From Streptococcus halichoeri (lineage in GTDB: Bacteria > Bacillota > Bacilli > Lactobacillales > Streptococcaceae): DNA of 32,567 bases. Below the pieces are notes generated by a model. The model saw only the letters and a program-made list of their open reading frames with translations. It made no database searches and was not told the origin of the DNA. This document shows, in pieces, positions 16,157 through 23,050 of the stretch (the stretch's first letter is position 1; the number at the start of each line of letters is the position of its first letter). The stretch is from assembly GCF_009870755.1 (NCBI RefSeq), contig NZ_WLZU01000025.1, positions 1 through 32,567 of the forward strand, given 5' to 3'. The position numbers and the translations under genes were made by a program.

Positions 16157-16622
16157 GAGACAATACTCCTTTTGTTAATAAATATTTTTTTAAAGCATCT
16201 TGATCTTCTCCTAGCGCTGCTAATTTTTCCAGATTACCCTTCGTCATGAAAAAAGACATCAGCTGAGAGAGAATGGTGGTTTGTCCGTCATTTCGGCTAT
16301 TAATAATAAAGAAAAAATCGTTAACATAGCATTCTTGTGCAGGATTAATCATGTGTTTACAAGTAATGACATGACTGTTTTTAACATAGACGACTCGATC
16401 AACAAGGCAATAGGCCGTTTCCGTATGAGGAATGGCGGCATATTGAACTTTTGAACCGTCTTTAAAATCAATTCGTAAGCCAGTCGGAAAAAGCTGTTCT
16501 CGTTCTTTTAAAGCCTGGCGATACTGGTCAGTCACAAAATGGTGCTTGCTGAGGTGGTCAGCGACTTGATCAAAGAGTTCCTCCTGTGTGCTTGCTTGGG
16601 TCAATAGAACATCTGCTGACAT
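16149..16622 (-). CDS. PTS EIIA component (fructose/mannitol/galactitol EIIA-2 fold)
   Basis: EIIA accepts phosphate from HPr. The 157-aa product has the EIIA-2 active-site segment AAIPHTETAYC with His66 as the probable phosphorylated residue and an earlier conserved LFPTGLRI. It is the first gene of the operon, about 75 nt after the predicted transcription start, and has an AGGAGG ribosome-binding site. Confidence 0.92.
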   Translation of the reverse strand: MSADVLLTQASTQEELFDQVADHLSKHHFVTDQYRQALKEREQLFPTGLRIDFKDGSKVQYAAIPHTETAYCLVDRVVYVKNSHVITCKHMINPAQECYVNDFFFIINSRNDGQTTILSQLMSFFMTKGNLEKLAALGEDQDALKKYLLTKGVLSHD

Positions 16623-16669
16623 TCTGTCCTCCTTTTTACCAATTGTTGTCAGATGATAGGGGTGAAGGC

Positions 16670-16679
16670 TGTTTAAACA
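16670..16679. promoter_or_regulatory. Candidate repressor palindrome in the gat-lac leader
   Basis: TGTTTAAACA is a perfect 10-bp palindrome in the untranslated leader, just downstream of the cre site. TGTTT half-sites recur nearby (16681 region, 16720s, 16760s) and before lacA. DeoR-family LacR proteins bind TGTTT-rich sites, so this is a plausible operator; binding is inferred. Confidence 0.45.
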
Positions 16680-16684
16680 TGTTT

Positions 16685-16698
16685 AGTAATCGCTTTCA
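16685..16698 (-). promoter_or_regulatory. cre site (CcpA) at the gat-lac promoter
   Basis: The minus-strand TGAAAGCGATTACT matches the catabolite-responsive element consensus at 13 of 14 positions. It starts a few bases after the -10 and covers the predicted transcription start, where CcpA-HPr(Ser-P) would repress in the presence of glucose. Confidence 0.8.
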
Positions 16699-16703
16699 AA
16701 ATT

Positions 16704-16732
16704 ATTATAATGGATTCTCAAACATTTTTCAA
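16704..16732 (-). promoter_or_regulatory. Promoter of the gat-lac operon
   Basis: On the minus strand TTGAAA (16727-16732), 17 nt and a perfect TATAAT (16704-16709) predict a start near 16697. The cre site covers this start. Confidence 0.85.
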
Positions 16733-16781
16733 CATATTTTTTGATATTTTTTGTTTTTATTTGTTTGTTTATTCTGATTAA

Positions 16782-16810
16782 TTGTAAAATCGAACAGTTT
16801 ATGCTATGAT
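16782..16810 (+). promoter_or_regulatory. lacR-type repressor promoter
   Basis: TTGTAA (16782-16787), 17 nt and TATGAT (16805-16810), the latter preceded by an extended TGC, predict a start near 16817. The ATG at 16806 lies inside this -10, so it cannot be the translation start if this promoter is used. Confidence 0.75.
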
Positions 16811-16841
16811 TAGAAAAGCATCTAAGAAAGGACTCATTCTA

Positions 16842-17636
16842 ATGCTAAAAAAAGAACGCCTGTTAAAAATTATGGAGAAAATCGAACTTAACGGGATTAT
16901 TACGGTAAGTGAAATGATGGAAAGCTTACATATTTCAGACATGACTGCCCGCCGTGATCTTGATGAATTAGAAAAAGCCGGTAAACTTGTGCGCATCCAT
17001 GGCGGCGCCCAGACGATTACGGCTCCCACAAAACTCGAAAAATCAAACTCTGAAAAATTAACAGTACAAATTACCGAAAAAAAAGAGATTGCCGCCTTAG
17101 CTAGTCAGTACATTAAAGATGGTGAAACCATTTTTTTAGGTCCAGGAACCACCTTAGAATGTCTAGCTGAGGAGTTAATCACGCGCCAACTCCGCATTAT
17201 TACTAACAGTTTACCAGTTTTTAACATTCTCTCTACCAGCGATACACTTGATGTTATTTTGATTGGTGGGGAATATCGGGCCATCACAGGGGCCTTTGTC
17301 GGATCCTTAGCTAGCCAGATGATGGCTAAGCTTCGCTTCTCCAAAGCCTTTATCGGTTGTAATGGTATTTTCAATAATGACATCGCCACCTATAGTGAGT
17401 TAGAAGGCTCGATCCAACAACTAGCTTTTGAACAGGCTATTGAGCGCTTCTTGTTAGCTGATAGTCAAAAATTCAATACCTATGACTTTTCTGTTTTCTA
17501 CCATGTCAATGCCATTGATACCATTATCACCGATCAAAATCTAGCACCAGCAACAAGAGACAATTACAGCATTCTGACCAATCTGGTGCTGGCGCCACAT
17601 CAAAGCAAAAAAGAGGAAAACACTCAGGCTCTTTAA
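16842..17636 (+). CDS. lacR: DeoR family repressor, LacR-like
   Basis: This is the probable repressor of the divergent gat-lac operon, released by a tagatose-pathway phosphosugar in known LacR systems. The 264-aa protein has a DeoR helix-turn-helix near the N-terminus (ITVSEMMESLHISDMTARRDL, then HGGAQ) and a sugar-phosphate isomerase-like C-terminal domain (DGETIFLGPGTTLE, ITNSLPVFN, SKAFIGCNGI). I chose the ATG at 16842 because AAAGGA lies 9 nt upstream and the earlier ATG at 16806 falls in the -10. A terminator follows immediately. The name rests on family and position. Confidence 0.85.
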   Translation: MLKKERLLKIMEKIELNGIITVSEMMESLHISDMTARRDLDELEKAGKLVRIHGGAQTITAPTKLEKSNSEKLTVQITEKKEIAALASQYIKDGETIFLGPGTTLECLAEELITRQLRIITNSLPVFNILSTSDTLDVILIGGEYRAITGAFVGSLASQMMAKLRFSKAFIGCNGIFNNDIATYSELEGSIQQLAFEQAIERFLLADSQKFNTYDFSVFYHVNAIDTIITDQNLAPATRDNYSILTNLVLAPHQSKKEENTQAL

Positions 17637-17657
17637 GCCGGTGCTTTCCTCTTTTTT
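17607..17657 (+). terminator. Terminator of the lacR-type gene
   Basis: A long interrupted stem has arms AAAAAAGAGGAAA (17607-17619) and TTTCCTCTTTTTT (17645-17657), with inner CAC/GTG and GGC/GCC pairs, and ends in a T-tract. It overlaps the last codons of the gene. Because its arms are A- and T-rich at both ends, it can also stop the convergent cation-efflux transcript. Confidence 0.9.
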
Positions 17658-17725
17658 ATTATAGGGCTCACTTGGCACTGGTATACCACTCACCTGATAA
17701 CTGGTTTTCCTTGATAAGCTTTTTG

Positions 17726-18613
17726 CTATTTTTTGACATCCTGGCAATGATGGGAATGTTCAAAAGAGCTCTGATCACATTCTACAGCTGATTCAATAAT
17801 CTGATGTTGCTGGAACAAGTGATGAACTTGATCACGCACCAGGGCCTCATCACATCCAACTGCTACCTGAATATGCGTCATAGCCACATGGTGATACCCA
17901 TCAATAGACCAAATATTGAGCTGATTGACTGCCACTAAACCAGGAATGGCTAGCATTTCTTCTTTTAAAGGGGCAATAGCTAAGCTAGCTGGCCGTTTCT
18001 CAAGAAAAACATGTAAATGCTTTAGAAATCTAGGAAGAGCCTTGATCAAAATAAAGACCGCAATTACCAAGGATAATAAGGGATCCAAAAAATACCAATC
18101 TGTAAAGCGCAAGACCACCGACACAACAATGACAGCAAGCCAGCCTAAAATATCCTCTAGGAAATGCAAACTTAACATCGATTCTTGCTCAGAATGCTCC
18201 TTATGCAGAACCTTGCTAGCTAAGCTATTCACGATAATAGCTATAATTCCCAAAATGAGCATCCCTTGTTCATTAACTGGCTGGGGTGCAAAAAGCTTAC
18301 CGACATTTTCAATAATAATGGCCAGCGAGCCGCCAATGAGAATCAAAGAAGTCAACATAGCCCCAAGTAAGCTAAATCGCAAATAACCTAAAGTATACTC
18401 ATGGTCACTAGACTTTTGCGAATAGTTTTCGAAATAATAAGAAAGACCAATAGCCAAAGCATCCCCCAGATCATGGATCGCATCAGCAATAATGGCACTG
18501 GAGTGAAATAGAGAACCAAAAATTAATTCAACCAGAGCAAGCCCCAGATTGACCACAAAAGCTATAAAAATCGCTCTGCTCGTCCTTGAGCCAACATGTT
18601 CATGTGTCATCAA
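17726..18613 (-). CDS. Cation diffusion facilitator, zinc-type exporter
   Basis: CDF proteins are H+-coupled exporters of divalent metals. The 295-aa protein has six predicted membrane segments and a cytoplasmic C-terminal domain. Both transport motifs are HxxxD: His47/Asp51 in ADAIHDLGD (TM2) and His150/Asp154 in LHFLEDILG (TM5). This HD-HD set is typical of Zn/Co/Cd transporters, whereas Mn/Fe members have DD. The tail is metal-ligand rich (FEHSHHC). The gene lies 4 nt after copA, so it is in the copper operon, where S. pyogenes has the chaperone gene copZ. A direct copper role is not supported by the motifs; zinc or cobalt export is more likely. Confidence 0.88.
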   Translation of the reverse strand: MMTHEHVGSRTSRAIFIAFVVNLGLALVELIFGSLFHSSAIIADAIHDLGDALAIGLSYYFENYSQKSSDHEYTLGYLRFSLLGAMLTSLILIGGSLAIIIENVGKLFAPQPVNEQGMLILGIIAIIVNSLASKVLHKEHSEQESMLSLHFLEDILGWLAVIVVSVVLRFTDWYFLDPLLSLVIAVFILIKALPRFLKHLHVFLEKRPASLAIAPLKEEMLAIPGLVAVNQLNIWSIDGYHHVAMTHIQVAVGCDEALVRDQVHHLFQQHQIIESAVECDQSSFEHSHHCQDVKK

Positions 18614-18617
18614 AATC

Positions 18618-20858
18618 TCACAATCTAAGTATTTTTAAGCGAAGCGCATTTAAAACAACCGAAATGGAACTAAAGGCCATGGCCAAGCCCGCTAGCATCG
18701 GGTTAAGGAGCGGACCGCCAAAGAAGTAGAGCACTCCCATTGCTACTGGAATGGACAGGACATTGTAAATAAAAGCCCAAAACAGATTTTCCTTAATCAC
18801 CCGCAAGGTCTTTTTACTAAGTTTTAGGGCCGTGATCAAGTCTTGGAGCTGTGGGCGCATCAAAATAAGATCGGCCGATTCTAAAGCCACATCGGTCCCT
18901 GTCCCAAGGGCTATCCCAAGGTCACTCGTGGCCAAGGCTGGCGCATCATTGATGCCATCACCTACCATGCCAACAAGTTTACCTTCTGCCTTGAGTTGGT
19001 TGATAGCCTGGGCTTTTTGATCAGGCAAAACATCAGCTATCCAACGTTCAATACCCAAGGAATCAGCAACAGCTTGCGCAGTCTTAGCATTATCACCTGT
19101 TAGCATGACTACCTCTATCCCCAGGGCTTTGAGTTGCGCTAGCGTAGCTTGGCTATCTGGTTTGAGCTGATCTGCCAAGGCCAGCAAGCCCAGCAAGTGG
19201 TGTTCCTCAGCCACATATATCAGAGTCTGACCAGCATAGGCTGTACCTGTAGCCTCAGCCTTTATTAAGTCCGAAGCTAACAGTCCAGCTTGACGCATCA
19301 ACTTGATATTACCCACCAGATAATTTTTGCCAGCTATCTGACCGCTCAGGCCAAGGCCAGGGTGATTTTTAAAGTGGCTGACTGGCAAAGGCAGAGCTCC
19401 TGTCTGCTTAGCAGCTGCAACAAGCACGGGACTCAAAGGATGACTAGCCTGACTTTCCAATGAAGCAACTAGTTGCAACAATTTGTGCTCATTGCCCTGC
19501 CAGACTTTCAAACCGCTAAGCTTGGCTTGGCCCTGGGTCAAGGTACCAGTCTTATCAAAGACAAGTGTATCTAGGCGATGCGCTAACTCTAAACGGTCGC
19601 CCCCTTTAAAGAGAATACCTAATTCAGCAGCGCGGCCACTAGCTACCATAATGGCTGTGGGCGTTGCCAGTCCAAGAGCACAGGGACAGGCAATGACCAA
19701 GACAGCGATAGCGATGGACAAAGAAAAACCAAAGCTTTCTTGTAGGATTAACCACCAGAAAAGACCGCTCGCTAGGGCAAGTCCCATGACTAGTGGCACA
19801 AAAACACCTGAAACCTTATCTGCCAACCTAGCAATTGGGGCTTTTTGTAGCTGGGCTTTTTCGACTAAGGCAATGATCTGGTCCAAAACAGCATGACCTG
19901 CTGCTGTTTCAACCTGCATGGTAAAACTTCCCTCGCCATTAAGCGTAGCGCCATAAACAGGGCTTCCAGGAGCTTTTGTAACAGGCATGCTCTCACCAGT
20001 CAGCATGGACTCATCGACACTGGTTTGGCCACTGATGATCCGACCGTCTAAAGGAACCTTTTCGCCAGGCTTAACCAAGAGCTGATCTCCCACCTTAACT
20101 TCTGATAAGGGCAGCATCTGTTCTTTGTTATCGCCTACCAGGCGGGCTTGCTTGGCAGCTAGAGACATTAAGTGGGTCATAGCAGTCGACGTTCGCCCCT
20201 TGGCCAAGGCTTCAAAGTAATTTCCTAAGGTAATCAAGGTTAGAATGACTGCCACAGATTCGAAATAAAGCTGGTGACGAAAATCAAGGTAGCCTAGACC
20301 TATGGCCACTACACTGGCAAAACTGTAGGCAAAAGCCGCCAAAGTGGCTAAAGCTACTAAGGAATCCATGTTGGGATGGCCTTTGAAAAGGGATCTTAGG
20401 CCACTTTGATAATAATGGCGACCGAAGTAGATTACAGGAAGCGTTAAAATAAGCTCAAGGAGTGCCAGCCTAAAAGGTTGGGCAACCATAGAGACTTGAC
20501 TAGGCAAAGGAAAGCCCAGCATGGGCCCCATAGCCAGATAGAGCAAAGGAAGCGTAAACAAAGCTGATGCGACAAAACGCCGCCAAATAATCTGAGTCTG
20601 GTCTTTTTTAGGTTGAGCATCTGGCAACTTGCCGCTGTTTTGCTCAGGGCGTGCCTCATAGCCTGCTGCTTTGACTGAGGCCGCAATGTCTTTAGGGCCT
20701 AGTTGATTTGGGTCATACGAGACCGTCAACTTTTCAGTCAATAAATTGACCTGGGCTTGCTCAACTGCCGGTAGTTGTTTAAGCGTTTTTTCAATCGTTT
20801 GGGCACAGGCAGCACATGACATACCTGAAATAGCATAGATCTCTTCTTTAGTGGCCAT
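18618..20858 (-). CDS. copA: Copper-exporting P1B-type ATPase
   Basis: CopA pumps Cu(I) out of the cell. The product is about 746 aa, with one N-terminal heavy-metal domain carrying GMSCAAC near residue 15 and eight predicted membrane segments. The CPC ion-site motif lies in [13 protein letters not shown] (about residues 391-393). The phosphorylated Asp is in DKTGTLTQ, followed by the HP motif in ASHPLSP and [10 protein letters not shown] chose the ATG at 20858 because AAGGAGG lies 8 nt upstream; the GTG at 20867 overlaps that site. The start lies inside the copY end, so the two are coupled. Confidence 0.96.
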   Translation of the reverse strand: MATKEEIYAISGMSCAACAQTIEKTLKQLPAVEQAQVNLLTEKLTVSYDPNQLGPKDIAASVKAAGYEARPEQNSGKLPDAQPKKDQTQIIWRRFVASALFTLPLLYLAMGPMLGFPLPSQVSMVAQPFRLALLELILTLPVIYFGRHYYQSGLRSLFKGHPNMDSLVALATLAAFAYSFASVVAIGLGYLDFRHQLYFESVAVILTLITLGNYFEALAKGRTSTAMTHLMSLAAKQARLVGDNKEQMLPLSEVKVGDQLLVKPGEKVPLDGRIISGQTSVDESMLTGESMPVTKAPGSPVYGATLNGEGSFTMQVETAAGHAVLDQIIALVEKAQLQKAPIARLADKVSGVFVPLVMGLALASGLFWWLILQESFGFSLSIAIAVLVIACPCALGLATPTAIMVASGRAAELGILFKGGDRLELAHRLDTLVFDKTGTLTQGQAKLSGLKVWQGNEHKLLQLVASLESQASHPLSPVLVAAAKQTGALPLPVSHFKNHPGLGLSGQIAGKNYLVGNIKLMRQAGLLASDLIKAEATGTAYAGQTLIYVAEEHHLLGLLALADQLKPDSQATLAQLKALGIEVVMLTGDNAKTAQAVADSLGIERWIADVLPDQKAQAINQLKAEGKLVGMVGDGINDAPALATSDLGIALGTGTDVALESADLILMRPQLQDLITALKLSKKTLRVIKENLFWAFIYNVLSIPVAMGVLYFFGGPLLNPMLAGLAMAFSSISVVLNALRLKILRL

Positions 20859-21291
20859 GACCAACACCTCCTTGCAAATGTTCTTGACAGAGACACTGCC
20901 CTGGTATACAGTTACAGCTAACCACGGGAACGGTTTCTTTTTCTGCCAGGCGTAATTGCAGAGCTGATACCTGCTCAGGCGTGAGAGGGCAATCCAGAAT
21001 CAAATGCTCTAAAATAGCATAGTGCTTGGTCTGACAGAATTTTTGTAAGACCTCGTCTAATTGCTGGGTCATAGCAGTTGTTTCATCAACAATAGCGTGA
21101 TAAGTAAAGCCTTTGCCTTCTTTACAGGCCTGGAGGTAGCCCTTATTAAGCAATCGTTTCAAGAGTGTTTTTACAGTCGAGGCCGACCAGGTCTTCTTTT
21201 GATTGAGCACCGTTAAAATCATGCTACTCGTCGTTTCACCCTGTGTCCACACAACCCGCATGATTTCCCATTCTGCATTTGAAATTGACAT
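20848..21291 (-). CDS. copY: Copper-responsive repressor CopY
   Basis: CopY is a winged-helix repressor (BlaI/MecI family) that holds Zn and releases DNA when Cu(I) displaces it. The 147-aa protein has the N-terminal domain with [14 protein letters not shown] and the recognition region [16 protein letters not shown]. The C-terminal CxCxxxxCxC metal site is present as [10 protein letters not shown]. It is first in the operon and two cop boxes overlap its promoter. The tail adds GGVGHGH after the metal site. Confidence 0.96.
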   Translation of the reverse strand: MSISNAEWEIMRVVWTQGETTSSMILTVLNQKKTWSASTVKTLLKRLLNKGYLQACKEGKGFTYHAIVDETTAMTQQLDEVLQKFCQTKHYAILEHLILDCPLTPEQVSALQLRLAEKETVPVVSCNCIPGQCLCQEHLQGGVGHGH

Positions 21292-21311
21292 GACATCCTC
21301 CTGCTATCGTT

Positions 21312-21355
21312 TACATTTGTAAACACATTATAGCAGGTCGATTGACAATTGTAAA
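21312..21355 (-). promoter_or_regulatory. copY operon promoter with two cop boxes
   Basis: On the minus strand TTTACA (21350-21355), 17 nt and TATAAT (21327-21332) with an upstream TGC make a very strong promoter. A perfect cop box TACAnnTGTA lies at 21312-21321, over the transcription start. A second box at 21344-21353 matches 9 of 10 positions and overlaps the -35. CopY bound to both would fully block the promoter. Confidence 0.92.
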
Positions 21356-21385
21356 CCATTTAATCCACAGGCATGCTTTGCTCTA

Positions 21386-21413
21386 TTGACAAAAATGTGA
21401 CGTTTATTATAAT
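21386..21413 (+). promoter_or_regulatory. Promoter of the secreted esterase gene
   Basis: A perfect TTGACA (21386-21391), 16 nt and a perfect TATAAT (21408-21413) predict a start near 21420. It is divergent from and about 30 bp away from the cop promoter, but has no cop box of its own. Confidence 0.85.
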
Positions 21414-21453
21414 AATATTGCCTTTAAAATAAAGCAAAGTTAAGGAGATCCGC

Positions 21454-22458
21454 TTGAAACACACTTGCCAAAAACGTATTCTACTATTAACAATGGTCAC
21501 CATTTTGGCGCTCTGCCATACACTACCAGCAGACGCTAGTTCGCGCTCTTGGAAAAGCTGGTTTATCGAACAATATTTCTGGCTCAAACAAGACAAAAGT
21601 TACTACAAGGTCCAAGATGAGAGCAGTTTTAAAAAATACTTAGATGCATGCCAAGAGCAAAGCGACAAGGGCTATACGCTCGATGCTGCTTCTGTGAACG
21701 GAGAATTGGTGGAGGAAAAGCTTTTTGACATGCAGGTCTTCTCCTGGAATGACAATAATAAACCTAACCAAAAAACTATTTTCTATCTAGCTGGCGGGTC
21801 CTATCTCAACAACCCCACACCCTACCACATTAGCATGCTCAAAACCTTATCCACCAGCCTAGATGCTAAGATTATCTTACCCATTTATCCCAAGGCCCCG
21901 CGTTACACCTATGATTATGCTATGCCAAGACTAGTTAATCTTTATAGGCATTTTCATAAGTCAAACCAAAATATGACCTTGATGGGGGACTCCGCTGGTG
22001 GCGGTTTAGCACTTGGCCTAGCGCAAGCCTTTTTGCACGAACCAAGCCAGGAAAGCATACCCCAACCTAAAAACATCATCCTCTTGTCACCATGGTTAGA
22101 CGTGACCATGAAGCATCCACAAATTCCTCAGTATGAGAACTCAGATCCCATCCTATCCGCCTGGGGCTTGTCCCGTGTCGGCGAAATCTGGGCTAAGAAT
22201 GCTAAAAATACCAATCATATCTATGTTAGTCCTAAGAATGGACCTGTTGAAAATTTAGCGCCAATCACCCTGTTTACAGGGACGCGCGAGATTTTCTATC
22301 CAGACATTCGTGATTATGCTGACAAGCTAAAAAAGGCTAAGCATTCTGGTCATTACTTTGTCCAAGAAGGGATGAACCATGTCTATCCCATCTATCCGAT
22401 TGACGAAGCCAAAACAGCGCAGTATCAAATCATTGATATTATTAAAAGTAGTTCCTAA
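21454..22458 (+). CDS. Secreted carboxylesterase, SsE/SeE type
   Basis: The 334-aa alpha/beta hydrolase carries an N-terminal signal peptide (basic start, hydrophobic core LLLTMVTILALCHTL, probable cleavage near ADASS at 27-30), so it should be exported. The nucleophile is Ser180 in MGDSAGGGLALG. The acid is probably Asp284 in FYPDIRDY and the base His309 in EGMNHVYP. The usual HGG oxyanion motif reads AGG here (YLAGGSYLNN). It matches the streptococcal secreted esterase of group A Streptococcus (SsE) and S. equi (SeE), which cuts platelet-activating factor and short esters. Translation starts at TTG with AAGGAG 6 nt upstream. Confidence 0.88.
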   Translation: MKHTCQKRILLLTMVTILALCHTLPADASSRSWKSWFIEQYFWLKQDKSYYKVQDESSFKKYLDACQEQSDKGYTLDAASVNGELVEEKLFDMQVFSWNDNNKPNQKTIFYLAGGSYLNNPTPYHISMLKTLSTSLDAKIILPIYPKAPRYTYDYAMPRLVNLYRHFHKSNQNMTLMGDSAGGGLALGLAQAFLHEPSQESIPQPKNIILLSPWLDVTMKHPQIPQYENSDPILSAWGLSRVGEIWAKNAKNTNHIYVSPKNGPVENLAPITLFTGTREIFYPDIRDYADKLKKAKHSGHYFVQEGMNHVYPIYPIDEAKTAQYQIIDIIKSSS

Positions 22459-22497
22459 TGCCTTGAACCTGTTAGCACCTGGTGACTGCACCAATAC

Positions 22498-22536
22498 AAA
22501 AAGATAAACCTGATTTGCTTTCAGGTTTATCTTTTT
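22498..22536. terminator. Bidirectional terminator between the esterase gene and rbfA
   Basis: A perfect 15-bp stem (22498-22512 with 22522-22536) has a 9-nt loop and A5/T5 ends. It stops the esterase message and the long rimP-rbfA operon from the other side. Confidence 0.95.
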
Positions 22537-22579
22537 GTCTTTTCTAATCACCTGGCCTTTAAGTCGTTCTTTTGGCGGC

Positions 22580-22930
22580 TTAGTGATTTTTATCCAGATT
22601 GCGTAACATGTCATCAATTTTGTTACCATATTCAATGGATTGGTCTTTGATAAATTGCAAATCGGGAATTTTGTACATGGTCAGGTTTTTACCGAGTTCA
22701 CGTTTAATCATCCCAGTGGCCTTTTCTAACCCGCGCTGCGCTTTTTGATTATCAGAAGCCAGGGTTGAATGAATCGTATAGTAGACTTTAGCCATGGAAA
22801 GATCACCCAACATCTGAACGTCAGTAATTGTGACATCCTGTACACGTGGGTCATTAATATGGAGGCGCAAAATTTCATTGACTTCACGCTTGATTTCCAT
22901 TCCAACACGGTCTGCGCGATGATTTGCCAT
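22580..22930 (-). CDS. rbfA: 30S ribosome-binding factor A
   Basis: RbfA binds the 30S subunit and helps mature the 5' end of 16S rRNA, especially in the cold. The 116-aa KH-like protein starts [19 protein letters not shown] and contains the [14 protein letters not shown] segment and the GMIKRELGK region. It is last in the rimP operon, 120 nt after infB, with AAGGAA before the ATG. Confidence 0.96.
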   Translation of the reverse strand: MANHRADRVGMEIKREVNEILRLHINDPRVQDVTITDVQMLGDLSMAKVYYTIHSTLASDNQKAQRGLEKATGMIKRELGKNLTMYKIPDLQFIKDQSIEYGNKIDDMLRNLDKNH

Positions 22931-23050
22931 CTTAAATTCCTTTCTAAGGTTTCAAAAGTAAGTAGGGAGATAAGGGCAGGACCCTATAATTCCTTGTTAG
23001 AGCGAGCCTTATCCTGCCGACTTTTGAATGGGACTTGGTAGACCCACTAC
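22931..23050. other. infB-rbfA intergenic region with paired blocks
   Basis: The minus strand contains GGCAGGATAAGG followed about 25 nt later by CCTGCCCTTATC. The two halves complement each other in the same order (GGCAGG with CCTGCC, ATAAGG with CTTAT), so the pairings cross and would exclude each other or form a pseudoknot. No promoter or terminator is clear. Confidence 0.35.

Noticed and set aside
16806..16841. Earlier ATG for the LacR-type repressor
   Set aside because: It lies inside the -10 element of the gene's own promoter. The ATG at 16842 has a good ribosome-binding site and fits the family start.
17925..18386. 153-codon plus-strand frame opposite the CDF exporter gene
   Set aside because: It is antisense to a clear membrane-protein gene and has no independent support.
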